The position numbers and the translations under genes are program-made. A DNA stretch of 64,000 nucleotides from Mucilaginibacter sp. PAMC 26640 (GTDB lineage Bacteria > Bacteroidota > Bacteroidia > Sphingobacteriales > Sphingobacteriaceae). Under the pieces are notes generated by a model that searched no databases, was not told the origin of the DNA, and was given only the letters and a program-made list of their open reading frames with translations. The stretch covers positions 1,364,001 through 1,428,000 of the forward strand of contig CP014773.1 of NCBI GenBank assembly GCA_001596135.1. Direction: 5' to 3'. Shown piece by piece: positions 1-9,715 of this stretch (the first letter of the stretch is position 1; each line of letters opens with the position of its first letter).

Positions 1-2
1 TG

Positions 3-371
3 GAAGTTACCCCGGTGAATTTTAGCGAATTATCATCTGACCGGCTTGCGGAAAAAAGCGAGTTTATTCGCGACAGGGTGATCCTGGCCCGGGAAAAGCA
101 AACCGAGCGATTTGGAACCAAGCCAGATTTGCATGCAAACGCGCAGATGAGCCCGCAAATGGTTAGGGAGATTTGCAAAATAAGCCAGGCCGGGCAAACT
201 TTGCTAAAAAAAGCGATGGAAAAACTGGGGCTTTCCGCGCGTGCTTATGACCGTATATTGAAGGTATCGCGCACCATTGCGGACCTGGCAGGCAGCGACG
301 AAATTTTACTGGAGCACCTGGCAGAAGCGATCCATTTTAGAAGTTTGGATAGAGAAGGGTGGGCGGGATAA
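3..371 (+). CDS. YifB/ComM family Mg-chelatase-like AAA+ protein, C-terminal part
   Basis: This is the C-terminal end of a gene that begins before the window; the reading frame is open from base 3 (reading EVTPVNFSELS). The 122 residues present match the Mg-chelatase C-terminal helical domain of the YifB/ComM family, with the typical run around QMSPQMVREIC, the segment LLKKAMEKLGLSARAYDRILKVSRTIADL, written here in parts, and the ending HLAEAIHFRSLDR. ComM is a hexameric helicase that promotes branch migration during natural transformation in some bacteria; a role here is inferred from family only. The GTG at base 15 is internal and is not the real start. No partner genes are visible on this side. 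Confidence 0.85.
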   Translation, partial: EVTPVNFSELSSDRLAEKSEFIRDRVILAREKQTERFGTKPDLHANAQMSPQMVREICKISQAGQTLLKKAMEKLGLSARAYDRILKVSRTIADLAGSDEILLEHLAEAIHFRSLDREGWAG

Positions 372-583
372 GCCCCTCATTAAATGCTTTGACAATAGGC
401 CGTTTGATGTAACATGTTTGTTATAGTGCTTTTAATGTGTTCATTTGATTGCAGTTACCTTATTTTTATAAGGGCAAACAAATGGGCCTGTCCGTCAAAT
501 TGGATGTTTAAACACCCTTGGCGTTTTAATTAAAAAATTTGCATCTTTTAAAAGTAATTTATAGCTTCACCCGCTCATCCCCT

Positions 584-958
584 ATGAATAAAGTGCCCAA
601 AAAAATTATTATTTTCGATGATGACGAGGATATCTTGTCAATCTGCAGCTACATATTAGAGGAACAAGGCTGGGAGGTAAGCACCTTTACCGATTGTAAT
701 GATATTATAGAAAAAGTTTCTGGTATTATGCCAGACGTGATCCTGATGGACAATTGGATCCCGGATGCAGGCGGCATTGTTGCTACACAAACGTTAAAGA
801 AAGATGATAAACTGAAAAATATACCCGTTGTTTATTTTTCTGCTAACAGCGATATCCAATTATTGGCAGACCATGCCGGTGCAGAAACATACCTTGCTAA
901 ACCGTTTGATCTGGAAGAATTGGAACGAGTGATCAGTACCGTTTTGATAGATCAGTAG
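584..958 (+). CDS. Single-domain response regulator (receiver domain only)
   Basis: The 124-residue product is a stand-alone CheY-like receiver. The acidic pocket FDDDED lies at residues 11-16, the phospho-acceptor Asp is about residue 56 in LMDNWIPD, the conserved Ser/Thr is in VVYFSAN, and the Lys is in YLAKPFD. There is no output domain, so it probably works by protein-protein contact or in a phosphorelay. An upstream TTG at 539 would add 15 residues, but the ATG at 584 gives a normal N-terminus (MNKVPKKIIIFDDDED). No histidine kinase lies beside it. It ends just before a strong hairpin terminator. Confidence 0.85.
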   Translation: MNKVPKKIIIFDDDEDILSICSYILEEQGWEVSTFTDCNDIIEKVSGIMPDVILMDNWIPDAGGIVATQTLKKDDKLKNIPVVYFSANSDIQLLADHAGAETYLAKPFDLEELERVISTVLIDQ

Positions 959-977
959 GCATTCATATTATTTATTT

Positions 978-1015
978 AAAAAGCCATCTGGAATTTCCAG
1001 ATGGCTTTTTTTTTT
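978..1015. terminator. Bidirectional rho-independent terminator
   Basis: A 15-bp perfect stem (AAAAAGCCATCTGGA paired with its complement, loop ATT) is followed on the plus strand by a long T-run and on the minus strand by five T. It lies between two convergent genes, the response regulator and the outer-membrane protein, and can serve both. Confidence 0.9.
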
Positions 1016-1019
1016 AGCA

Positions 1020-3974
1020 TTACATCGGCGGTCCACCTGGTCCGCCGCCACCTGGTCCGCCACCGCCTGGTCCGCCGCCGCCATTTCTAAAACCGCGACC
1101 CGGATCCTGGCTTGGGCTTTTGCCAGAGAATTTTTGCAGACGCAAGGTAAACGTTACCAGGAAATATCTGCCCAACCGGTTTACATTGGTTTGCGTTACG
1201 ATGCTACCGTTTGTTGTGGTAGAAAAACCAGTGTTTTCATTGAAAATATCATAGGTAGCAAATCTTAAGGTGCCTCTGTGATCTTTTAAAAAACGTCGTT
1301 CTACGTAAGCATTAAACAGATTGGGGTTTTTAACGTTGAGGCTGCTTGCATAGCCATAGTTCAATTGTTTGGTGTAATCGTAACTAAGCGTCCAGTCTTT
1401 CCAGAAATAATTTTTACCACTGAGGCCTAAGTTCCATACCCTGATATCGGTATTGGCACTGTAAAGGGCAGTGTTTAAAGAGTTTGTAGTTTTGTTGATG
1501 GCATAGCTGGTGCTTGCTTCAGCATCAATAACATCGGTAATATTGGTCCTGAAACGCAAGCTTGGCGTTAATGTCAGTGTCTTGGCGATGTTTTTTTCTA
1601 TCGGTGTCAGGATATCAGAATTTGTACTATCTGCCGATTGAGAATAACCTATATTATTGGTGTAAGTTAAATTGGTATTGAGAATAAGGGTGTATTTACG
1701 CTCGCTCCAGGGTTTTGCGTAAACCACGCCACCATTTATCTGGTAATAGCCGTCGGCGTTTAAATACTGCGTTAAATTGGTGTTTTGCAGTCTTTTTTGT
1801 TGCTCGGTAGCTGTTGCTAAAAAAGCCTGTGTGTATTTTGGATATACGATGGTGTTAGAAACGATCTTATTGTCAGTTTGGGTAACAGAGAAATTAGTGA
1901 AGAAGATGTTACCCGTTTGAAAGCTGAATTTGTTATAACGAAGTTGCAGGCTATTGGTAAACTCCGGGTTCAGGTTGGCATTACCCTGTACAGGATAAAG
2001 CGCGTTGGAAAAATCAATAACCGGTTGTATTTGATTGAAGGCCGGCTGGTTACTGCTGCCATTGTAGTTTACACTAAAAGACTGGCTTCTTGAGAAGTTA
2101 TACACATATCTGGCGGTTGGTATAATGTTAAAGGTAGTGACTTTTGTAGGCTGTGTAGTGCGTGAGGAGAAACCTTCTAAAGTAGCTGGTTGTGCACCCA
2201 CGCCCAGCGTTAAATTGTATTTAGCTTCTACCAGTCGGTAATTTAAACCAAAGCGGTTGGTGGTGAAAGTATAATTGTACTGGTTGCTAAGCAGCGCATC
2301 GCGGGAAAATGAGTTGGATATGGTGTCCAATACGTCAGTCCGTTTGTCGCTGGTGTTATAATTGTGGTTATACGCGTAGTTGGCTTCTAAAAAGCCGTGT
2401 TTGCTTATCGGTTCCAGGTAGGAGAAATTTACGCCATAGGTATTGGTACGGCTGTCTGTGTTGATCACCTGGTTAGCAGGCGCGGTGCCGGTGCCAATGG
2501 TGTAATTATAAATTGGATTATCGTATTGGTTGGTTTTACTCGTGGAAGCGTTAAAGTTGATACTTAGATTTCTTCCATGGCCATTAAAACGGTGATTGTA
2601 CAACCCATTGATACCGTAGTTTGGAGCAGAAGAATTAGTGATAGAAGTTGAGGTGTAAGCCAGGTTGGTAATGCTGTTACGGGTAGAAGTAACATTATCG
2701 AAGCTATTTACATCGCTGCCGGAATAGGAAAAGTTAGGTGTTAACTTTAAATAGTTTACGGTGTCGGGCTTCCATTCTATATTAAAATTAAACCGGTGAT
2801 TGATGGGGTTGCTGGTTTCCTGGCTGATTTGGTTACTGGTACTGGGTGTTTGAAAATTATTGGTTTGTAAAATGGTAGAGTTGGTAAATGTGGTGTTGTT
2901 GCTAAAGCTATAGCTGCCATAAACCGATACATGTTTACCCCATTGATCCCTGAAATTAAGGCCAATAGAACGTGCATTGGTTATACCATTGGCATTGGTG
3001 GTAGAGCCATTGTTTCCGCCTCTCAATGCATTGCCACGGCCACCGCCGCCCCCGCCGCCAAAACCACCACCGCCTGCGGCTCCGCCTGTTGCAGAACCAA
3101 AGCTAAATGTATTAACGTTAGTATTGTTGATGCTACCCAAAACGGAGATCTGCTGATCGCCCTTAAATTTAAAGAAGTTTAGCAGGCCTACGTACCGGTT
3201 ATCATTTGTTACTCCGGGCTGTTTAGGCAATAGGTCAGATCCGTCGCCGGCAGTGGCCTGGCCAAAGTAACCGTAGTTTTTATCTTTACGGATAGTGAAG
3301 TTCAGCACTTTAGTTGGCTCACCTGTTTTTACGCCGGTTAAATTTGCCTGATCACCGTAATCATCCACTACCTGTACACTTTCTATCACATCTGCAGGTA
3401 GGTTTTTAGTTGCGCTAAGTACGTCACCTCCAAAAAAGTCTTTGCCATTTACCCTAACTTTGGTAACCTGTTTGCCCTGGGCAGTAACGGTTCCGTCTTT
3501 AGCTACATCTATCCCCGGGATCTTTTTCAGGACATCCTCAATAGGTGCGTTTTCCCGAACTTTGTATGCTGAGACGCTGTATTGGATGGTATCCTCTTTA
3601 AAAACAACGGGGTTAACGCCCACAACGGTTACACCGTTGAGTTGCCTTACATCAGATTTTAGGATGATTGGTGGCAACGATACAGGTTTGGCATCGTTAT
3701 CAAGTGTGTAATGTTTAATTAAGCCCTGGTAGCCGATTGATGATATGGTTAGGGTGATTTTGCTTCCCTTAACAGCCGGGAAAACGAAGGCCCCGTTCAC
3801 ATCGGCTGTAGTTGTCAAATTGTCGCCCTGGTCCGATTCTATTTTAATACTGCTACCAGGCAGCGTAATTTTAGTGGAATCTATTACCGTTCCGCGCAAC
3901 GTGCGGGTGGCCTGCGCATTTGATCTGATGGCGGTGCAGGTTAAAATGGCAACAAGTAAAAAAATGTATTTCAT
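1020..3974 (-). CDS. TonB-receptor-like outer-membrane beta-barrel protein
   Basis: The 984-residue protein has a Sec signal peptide (MKYIFLLVAILTCTAIRSNAQ), then a carboxypeptidase-like regulatory domain (about residues 24-115), a plug-like region containing KVRVNGKDFFGGD, and a long barrel typical of the 'outer membrane protein beta-barrel family' of Bacteroidota. A longer start 19 codons upstream is possible, but the chosen ATG begins directly at the signal peptide. Two features are odd: a Gly-rich loop near residues 295-325, and a C-terminal tail of repeated GGGGP after the last barrel strands, where such proteins usually end in an aromatic residue. No SusD partner lies next to it, so the substrate is unknown. 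Confidence 0.8.
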   Translation of the reverse strand: MKYIFLLVAILTCTAIRSNAQATRTLRGTVIDSTKITLPGSSIKIESDQGDNLTTTADVNGAFVFPAVKGSKITLTISSIGYQGLIKHYTLDNDAKPVSLPPIILKSDVRQLNGVTVVGVNPVVFKEDTIQYSVSAYKVRENAPIEDVLKKIPGIDVAKDGTVTAQGKQVTKVRVNGKDFFGGDVLSATKNLPADVIESVQVVDDYGDQANLTGVKTGEPTKVLNFTIRKDKNYGYFGQATAGDGSDLLPKQPGVTNDNRYVGLLNFFKFKGDQQISVLGSINNTNVNTFSFGSATGGAAGGGGFGGGGGGGRGNALRGGNNGSTTNANGITNARSIGLNFRDQWGKHVSVYGSYSFSNNTTFTNSTILQTNNFQTPSTSNQISQETSNPINHRFNFNIEWKPDTVNYLKLTPNFSYSGSDVNSFDNVTSTRNSITNLAYTSTSITNSSAPNYGINGLYNHRFNGHGRNLSINFNASTSKTNQYDNPIYNYTIGTGTAPANQVINTDSRTNTYGVNFSYLEPISKHGFLEANYAYNHNYNTSDKRTDVLDTISNSFSRDALLSNQYNYTFTTNRFGLNYRLVEAKYNLTLGVGAQPATLEGFSSRTTQPTKVTTFNIIPTARYVYNFSRSQSFSVNYNGSSNQPAFNQIQPVIDFSNALYPVQGNANLNPEFTNSLQLRYNKFSFQTGNIFFTNFSVTQTDNKIVSNTIVYPKYTQAFLATATEQQKRLQNTNLTQYLNADGYYQINGGVVYAKPWSERKYTLILNTNLTYTNNIGYSQSADSTNSDILTPIEKNIAKTLTLTPSLRFRTNITDVIDAEASTSYAINKTTNSLNTALYSANTDIRVWNLGLSGKNYFWKDWTLSYDYTKQLNYGYASSLNVKNPNLFNAYVERRFLKDHRGTLRFATYDIFNENTGFSTTTNGSIVTQTNVNRLGRYFLVTFTLRLQKFSGKSPSQDPGRGFRNGGGGPGGGGPGGGGPGGPPM

Positions 3975-4122
3975 AATATTTTTAACAATTGGTGGTAATA
4001 TCCCCACCACTAGTACACAGATAGTATACAAATGTTCACTTTAATGTGGTTAATTGATTATCAATCATATCATTGTTACATATTATAATAGCCATAGCAA
4101 TATTATTGTTACATCTGCAAAC

Positions 4123-4148
4123 AAAAAGCCCCGCATTTGCAGGGCTTT
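4123..4148 (-). terminator. Terminator of the collagen-like lipoprotein gene
   Basis: On the minus strand AAAGCCCTGC, loop AAAT, GCGGGGCTTT forms a 10-bp stem with one G-T pair, followed by TTTTTG. It begins about 36 bases after the stop codon of the collagen-like gene. Confidence 0.85.
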
Positions 4149-4184
4149 GATGATTGTTGATAAGAAAATTAGTAGTAGGCTATA

Positions 4185-5099
4185 TTACTGGTTAGACAAG
4201 TGTATTGCCGAAGCCAGTTGCGTGTAATTGTTTACGTTTACACCCGGGTGCGATGCAGAAAAGCCGGTTAGGGTGGTACCTTTAAGTATAACTACCCTAA
4301 AATCTAAACCGCTTGCAGTGAAATTAGATTTTACACTAATGTATCCAACGTCATAAGATGACAGTGCTAAAGTTTGTCCTGCTTCAGAATATGGCAATGC
4401 GTAGTAGCCGGTGTTGCTGCCCGAAATCCGGAAGAAAATCAACACCACGCCTTTATCTACAACGTCTTGTGTGATAGCAGATACGCTGAAGGTGGTAAAA
4501 CCGGTTAAAAATACACTTTGATTAGTTAAGAGATAGCTGTCAACGTTAGCGTTTCCATCAGCACCTGCCGCGCCGGTAGCACCTGCAGCACCTGTTGCAC
4601 CTGTTGCTCCTGTTGCTCCTGTTGCTCCAGTCGCTCCTGCCGGCCCCTGTGCGCCTGCTGCGCCAGTTGCACCGGTTGCACCGGTTTGTCCGGTTGCACC
4701 AGCCGGTCCTTGCGCACCTGTTTGCCCTGTAGCTCCGGTAGCGCCTGTTGCACCTGCCGGTCCAGCCGGTCCTTGTGCGCCGTCTGCTCCATTAGTACCA
4801 TTAGTTCCATTCGCCCCGGCGGGCCCTGTTGCACCTGTTGCACCTGTTGCTCCGGTTGCTCCGGTAGCTCCAGTTGCTCCGGGTGTGCCTGTACTTGAGC
4901 CCGGCGCGCCCGTGGCACCGGTAGCTCCGGTAGCACCCTGCGGGCCTTGTGGACCTGCCGCCCCGGTGGCTCCTGTAGCCCCAGTGGCGCCATCGGCCCC
5001 TGTTGCACCAGCCGGACCAGGCGTTATCGTTTTTTTGCAAGCGCCAAGGCTTAATAAGCAAGTTACTGAAATTACAAAAAGAGTATTGGTTATCTTCAT
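4185..5099 (-). CDS. Collagen-like repeat lipoprotein
   Basis: The 304-residue product starts with a lipoprotein signal ([21 protein letters not shown]; Cys21 in the lipobox LGAC). About 150 residues of Gly-X-Y collagen-like triplets follow (roughly residues 28-180), mostly GAT, GPA, GPQ and GAQ, with one [10 protein letters not shown] stretch. The last 120 residues form a non-repetitive domain ([13 protein letters not shown] to the C-terminus) that is probably a globular head. The protein is likely anchored to the outer membrane and surface-exposed. An ATG 40 residues further upstream would destroy the lipoprotein signal, so the inner ATG is preferred. The repeat DNA makes long open frames on other strands, which are artefacts. 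The function (adhesion or surface filament) is inferred from the family only. Confidence 0.8.
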   Translation of the reverse strand: MKITNTLFVISVTCLLSLGACKKTITPGPAGATGADGATGATGATGAAGPQGPQGATGATGATGAPGSSTGTPGATGATGATGATGATGATGPAGANGTNGTNGADGAQGPAGPAGATGATGATGQTGAQGPAGATGQTGATGATGAAGAQGPAGATGATGATGATGATGAAGATGAAGADGNANVDSYLLTNQSVFLTGFTTFSVSAITQDVVDKGVVLIFFRISGSNTGYYALPYSEAGQTLALSSYDVGYISVKSNFTASGLDFRVVILKGTTLTGFSASHPGVNVNNYTQLASAIHLSNQ

Positions 5100-5304
5100 A
5101 TTGGTGACGTTAGAGTGTCCTTGTACGGGGGAAATGTTAATAAGTTTCAATATTAGATTGCCATAAATACAATTACTAATATGAGTAATCTGTGTATAAG
5201 TAGTTGTTGCTAACAAACCTTATGCACCGGTGTGCAAAATGAACATTTTTATTGCTGCAACTTTTATGTAAATCTTTTCGTTTAACATTAAAACCAATTA
5301 ACCT

Positions 5305-5577
5305 ATGGACAATATCGGGAAGAATCTCCACGGCAAAATACATGCCTGGATTGATGCTATTGGCTTCACGCTCAATGCATCACAAACAAATCTTAAAAAT
5401 AAAGTCACGACCAGTCATTATTTTTTTGAGACTTTCAATTTTTTTGAGAATTCCAAAAGTAGTGACCCAGCCAGCGTCAGATTTCTTTGTTTTGATACCT
5501 ATGGTGAAAAAGTGAATGTTAATTCATTATTGGATCTTCAGGCGGCTTTTTTTGAAAATATCAGCCAGTTAAAATAA
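5305..5577 (+). CDS. Small hypothetical protein
   Basis: A 90-residue protein with no recognised family. It begins MDNIGKNLHGKIHAWIDAIG, has a Phe-rich centre (HYFFETFNFFENS) and ends LQAAFFENISQLK. No signal peptide or membrane segment is evident. It stands alone between two minus-strand genes. A second open frame overlaps it from 5252, but its composition looks less protein-like, so this frame is preferred. Expression is unproven. Confidence 0.45.
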   Translation: MDNIGKNLHGKIHAWIDAIGFTLNASQTNLKNKVTTSHYFFETFNFFENSKSSDPASVRFLCFDTYGEKVNVNSLLDLQAAFFENISQLK

Positions 5578-5611
5578 ATTTTCAATCTTCCCGTCGAATT
5601 TTTTTCCACAT

Positions 5612-5640
5612 AAAAAACCCCCGCTAATTCAGCGAGGGTT
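5612..5640 (-). terminator. Terminator of the metalloprotease gene
   Basis: On the minus strand AACCCTCGCT, loop GAATT, AGCGGGGGTT is followed by TTTTT. It lies about 40 bases after the stop of the zinc metalloprotease gene. Confidence 0.85.
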
Positions 5641-5679
5641 ACAATTATTCATCCGTGGCTTTTTAAAGCCACAAAGTAC

Positions 5680-8277
5680 TTAATAATTTATTTCTGTTTC
5701 CGGCTGTTCAATTTCAGTCAGCCTACCCGGAGTTGCCCCTGCAATATTTACAATCGGCCTGGTAGGGTTAAGCGCTTCTTTTATTCTTATGCGCAGGTCG
5801 GCGTAGTGTGCGGCCGTTAACTCGTCCCCACCTTTTGGCAAGCTTGCAGCTATTTTAGTCAGCTCGATCCTCACCAATGGGCGGATATCAGATAGCGCTA
5901 TGTTGATCGGCGTTAAGCCATAGTTGGCCAACTGAGCAGAAGTAGCACCAGGGATAGACTGGCTTGCATCTGTATTTAAAAACATCTTCAAATTATCAAC
6001 GTAACCACGTTGCAGGTTGCGTTGAAACTGGTCTGGCTTGCCTGCCGGGAAAATGCCCGGGCGCAGATCTGCAAATAAATTATTTACTGTGTAGGCACCC
6101 GCGCCTGATTTTGCTTCATTATCAAACATGCGAGCCATCCGGGATGGGCTTAGCACATTTGCCAGGGCATTTACCTGTACAGATTTTATCCGGCTGATCA
6201 CAACACCGTTATCAAATTTGCTCAGCTCCGGTGTATATACTAACCAGCTTGGTGTTTTAAACAATTGCTGATCAAGAAAAACAACGGCATCATGCTGCAG
6301 CGATTTACTTACAAAACCATAAACCGGTCCTTTTTGATCGTACGTTTTAAAGTTCTCGTTCATGCCGCCAATGTTCATGGTAACATGGCCTATATAACGA
6401 TTGAATTGCCCGATAACTTCATTGTATAGCGCTTGCACATCATCAAAATCCTCTCCTTTCTGAAAGGTCCATTTTTCTATATTCGGTAAAATGCGTTTCA
6501 GGTTGGCAATGCCATAGGTGCTTGCTTTCATTGCATTGTCGCCCAAATCCTCGTTTTGCAAACGGGGATCAATAGACGTTCCCTGGCGGCCGAAGTAATA
6601 TAAGGGATTGCCGGCACGTTCTTTTGTCCAAACATCCAGCATTTCCTTTTCCTGCTTAGGCGTTTTGCTGCCGTTAAAATAGCTGTAGCCCCATTTAACC
6701 GACCATAGGTCATACTCGCCGATTTGGGGGTAAAACCGGGTTACACCATCACCCGGTTGCGCTATATAATTGAAACGCGCATAATCCATTATAGACGGTG
6801 CCGTACCATGCGTGGTTGTAAAGGTTTTAGAGCGTAAAGAATCTACTTTATAAGCATAGCTGGAACCGAAATTATGCGGAAGGCCCAGCGTGTGACCTAT
6901 TTCATGCGAAGAAACAAAACGGATCAGCTCGCCCATTTGGGTATCGGTAAACTTAGGGTTGCGAACGTTGTTATTGGTTGCAGCTGTTTGAATGAAATAC
7001 CAGTTGCGCAATAAGCTCATCACATTATGATACCAGCCAACATGGCTCTCCAGGATCTCGCCCGTGCGCGGATCTGAAATATGAGGCCCGTAGGCGTTCT
7101 GTACATCTGATGCAAAATACCTGATCACACTGTAACGTGCATCTTCGGTACTAAACTCAGGATCTTCTTTAGCCGTTGGCGCGGCTTTACCAACAATGGC
7201 ATTTTTAAAGCCGGCCGCTTCAAAAGCTTTATTCCAATCGTTAATACCAGCAATTAAGTAGGGTACCCATTTTTTCGGTGTAGCCGGGTCTATGTAGTAA
7301 ACAATTTGTTTTTTAGGCTCAACCAGTTCGCCGCGGGCATAAGCAGCCTCATCTTTTGGCTCCAGCTTCCACCGGTGGATGTAGGAGGTCACCTCTGCTT
7401 TTTGTGCATCGGTACCATAGTCTGTTTGTGCCTGGCCAAAATAGCCAACACGAGCATCCATCAGGCGCGCCTTCATTGGTGTTTTCGGCAGTAACAGCAT
7501 AGAGGTGTTCAGCTCGAAAGTTAACGCCGCGTTGGTATTATCGGTTGGAGATTCTGTTGCACGGAAAGTTTTTAAGGTGCGCACTTCAACGTTGATAGGG
7601 AAGCTCTTAATGGTATCGATGTAAGAACGGGTGTTATCGATAGTGCTCACCTTATACGCTTTTTTGATGTTATCGGGCAGACTGATGGCGGGTATATCAC
7701 CATTGTACATGTCGGTTACATCTACCAAAACACCGGTGGTATCTTTATTATACGCTTTAATATCAAAGGAGGCCAGTACTGCATCCAGGTTGGAGTTCTT
7801 AACAGACTGATACATATCACTGGTGCTATCTGCCCGTACGGAGTAGCTCGGCACGCGAATAAAAACTTGCTTATCATGACGTTCCCATTTCCAAACCTGG
7901 TTGTTAACTTCTTCACCACCATACTGCTGGCCAAAAGATTTTAAGCCTACAGGGGTTTTCACAAAGCGCGTAACTACGAGCATTTCGCGGTTCTGCAAAG
8001 TGTCGGGGATTTCAAAATAGTATTTGCCGTCAACCTTATAGGTTGGGAAAAGGCCATCGTCTGCTTTCACTTTACCCACCAGGTCGGCAAATTTTTTGAT
8101 GCCTTCTTTTTTCGCGGGGCCAACGGTAGCGGTAGCGGTTGAGCCGCGCGGGGTGGTTGTGGTTTTTAGGGTAACTGTTGATGCGGTTTGTTTTTTTGTA
8201 GCGCATGAACCGGCCAATACGGCAAGTATCACAATTGCTACGCGCAAGCGGATGCCTGCCCGTAAAGGTGTGTTCAT
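5680..8277 (-). CDS. Secreted zinc metalloprotease, DUF5117/DUF4953 type lipoprotein
   Basis: The 865-residue protein begins with a lipoprotein-type signal (lipobox LAGSC near residue 25). The N-terminal half resembles DUF5117/DUF5118. The zinc site HEIGHTLGLPHN is near residues 458-470 and has the extended HExxHxxGxxH form of metzincin-like proteases; it is followed by the Met-containing SIMDYARFNYIAQ, probably the Met-turn. Bacteroidota encode several such paralogues, and their substrates are unknown. A helical C-terminal region ends in EIEQPETEINY. The gene appears to be monocistronic, with its own terminator and about 90 bases between its start and the next minus-strand gene upstream. Confidence 0.85.
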   Translation of the reverse strand: MNTPLRAGIRLRVAIVILAVLAGSCATKKQTASTVTLKTTTTPRGSTATATVGPAKKEGIKKFADLVGKVKADDGLFPTYKVDGKYYFEIPDTLQNREMLVVTRFVKTPVGLKSFGQQYGGEEVNNQVWKWERHDKQVFIRVPSYSVRADSTSDMYQSVKNSNLDAVLASFDIKAYNKDTTGVLVDVTDMYNGDIPAISLPDNIKKAYKVSTIDNTRSYIDTIKSFPINVEVRTLKTFRATESPTDNTNAALTFELNTSMLLLPKTPMKARLMDARVGYFGQAQTDYGTDAQKAEVTSYIHRWKLEPKDEAAYARGELVEPKKQIVYYIDPATPKKWVPYLIAGINDWNKAFEAAGFKNAIVGKAAPTAKEDPEFSTEDARYSVIRYFASDVQNAYGPHISDPRTGEILESHVGWYHNVMSLLRNWYFIQTAATNNNVRNPKFTDTQMGELIRFVSSHEIGHTLGLPHNFGSSYAYKVDSLRSKTFTTTHGTAPSIMDYARFNYIAQPGDGVTRFYPQIGEYDLWSVKWGYSYFNGSKTPKQEKEMLDVWTKERAGNPLYYFGRQGTSIDPRLQNEDLGDNAMKASTYGIANLKRILPNIEKWTFQKGEDFDDVQALYNEVIGQFNRYIGHVTMNIGGMNENFKTYDQKGPVYGFVSKSLQHDAVVFLDQQLFKTPSWLVYTPELSKFDNGVVISRIKSVQVNALANVLSPSRMARMFDNEAKSGAGAYTVNNLFADLRPGIFPAGKPDQFQRNLQRGYVDNLKMFLNTDASQSIPGATSAQLANYGLTPINIALSDIRPLVRIELTKIAASLPKGGDELTAAHYADLRIRIKEALNPTRPIVNIAGATPGRLTEIEQPETEINY

Positions 8278-8369
8278 TTAAATCGTTAAGTTAATCGGTA
8301 AAAAGCAAGCGCTAAAAATATGCAATAATATAGCAATTGCAACATGGCAACAGGTTTATTACAAAGACA

Positions 8370-9608
8370 TTAAATTCGGCGTTTGAGGGTAAGAATCACT
8401 TTGTCGTAACGTTTATCATGATATATCTCTAGCAGGATGCTGCGGTCGCTTCTTGATTTTAAAAGATTATCAACTTCCTCTATCCCCATTTTTGATACCG
8501 GCTTAAAGTTGATGGAGACTATTTCATCATTTTTTTCTAACCCGACTTCATCTGCCGGGGAATTTGGTTCTACCCGGCTAATGATCAAATGGTCCAGCGC
8601 GTTGCCGGCAGAGTAGTATTCAATGCCGCTCATATCGTGTTCAAAGGGTTCATTAAAAGTGTTGTTCGGCTTTAGGTAGATGGCGCTGTTGGTATAGTCA
8701 AATATCACATTGAATTTTTTGAGGATGCCAATGCCCAGGTTACCATCGCGCGGAACCGTATATGTTCGCGAATTGTAATTGTCATCCGGAAAGGATGTGA
8801 TCACATTTTTGACTTTGTATTTGCCTAGTGCGATTTCTTTTATCCGGCTAATGTAGCCAAAAATGGGGCCGTTCAACGCTACCCCCAGGTTGGCTTTAAT
8901 GTAGTTTTTGGGGAGCCCGTTGACCTTAATCAGGTTCTCTAACGACAAAGGGTGCCCCGCACCCAAATCTATTACCAGCTTGTTTTTTATCTTTTTGCCA
9001 TCAGGGAAAGATACCATGGTTTCCAGATAAGGCTTTTTATCTTCAATGGTAATGGGTACCCGCTGGCTTTTCTTTGTTCCTTTCAGGTCTTTAGGGCGGC
9101 AAACGGTCAGGGTGCTATCGCTAAAACTTATTTTAACAGCCAGGTTATTAAAAAAATCCCAACCTAACAGGCCATGCACGGGCATTCCTATGTAGGAGGA
9201 GAGGTTAAAATAGTCTTTCTTTAGGATAGCTGCCGATATGCCGTTGCTGAAAAGGCCAGGGATAACCAGCTTGAGCGGCGGGGTTACAAAAGCTTCATAA
9301 TCGCCATCGGTACCTAACCCGGTAATTTTGATGCTCCGTTTGGTGGTGAGGTTGATCGAATCAACCATTGCCGGATCTGTCATGATCATGAGGCCCACAC
9401 CAGTATCCAGTACAAAATTAAATGGCCCCCTGTTGTTGATCTGCATTTTGATAACAACCATATTGCGGATAACCCTAAAGGGGATATTAACATTCTTGCG
9501 GCCGGTGTCAACATCAAAAAACTGTGCAGAAACCGACAAGCAGCAAAAGGAAAGTACAGCGATAAGCCATAAAACCTTTGTATTTATGATATGGATGGCA
9601 GCAAACAA
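8370..9608 (-). CDS. Retropepsin-like aspartyl protease with C-terminal PDZ domain
   Basis: The 412-residue protein has a signal peptide (hydrophobic VLWLIAVLSFCCLSVSA), a first retropepsin-like half with the catalytic Asp68-Thr-Gly in FVLDTGVG, and a second half with VIDLGAG near residue 214. A PDZ domain (about residues 320-412: SRVEPNSPADEVGLEKNDEI) completes it. Two DTG/DLG motifs in one chain suggest an internally duplicated, single-chain enzyme of clan AA. It probably acts in the periplasm. No ATG fits, so the start is taken as the TTG at 9608. Its substrate is unknown. Confidence 0.8.
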   Translation of the reverse strand: MFAAIHIINTKVLWLIAVLSFCCLSVSAQFFDVDTGRKNVNIPFRVIRNMVVIKMQINNRGPFNFVLDTGVGLMIMTDPAMVDSINLTTKRSIKITGLGTDGDYEAFVTPPLKLVIPGLFSNGISAAILKKDYFNLSSYIGMPVHGLLGWDFFNNLAVKISFSDSTLTVCRPKDLKGTKKSQRVPITIEDKKPYLETMVSFPDGKKIKNKLVIDLGAGHPLSLENLIKVNGLPKNYIKANLGVALNGPIFGYISRIKEIALGKYKVKNVITSFPDDNYNSRTYTVPRDGNLGIGILKKFNVIFDYTNSAIYLKPNNTFNEPFEHDMSGIEYYSAGNALDHLIISRVEPNSPADEVGLEKNDEIVSINFKPVSKMGIEEVDNLLKSRSDRSILLEIYHDKRYDKVILTLKRRI

Positions 9609-9715
9609 GCCGGTATAATTGGTAGCTAAATGTACAGTAATATTTTATCAAAAAATATACCGCCATCGCGCTAACAAATTAGCCAGCACTTACCTAAACT
9701 TTCAAACAGCGGGAG

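Noticed and set aside
4526..5008. Gln/Pro-rich open frames opposite or shifted within the collagen-like gene
   Set aside because: They are shifted readings of the Gly-X-Y repeat DNA.
5252..5515. 87-codon plus-strand frame overlapping the small hypothetical gene
   Set aside because: Its basic, Leu/Ile-rich content looks random, and the other frame has a better start and stop context.
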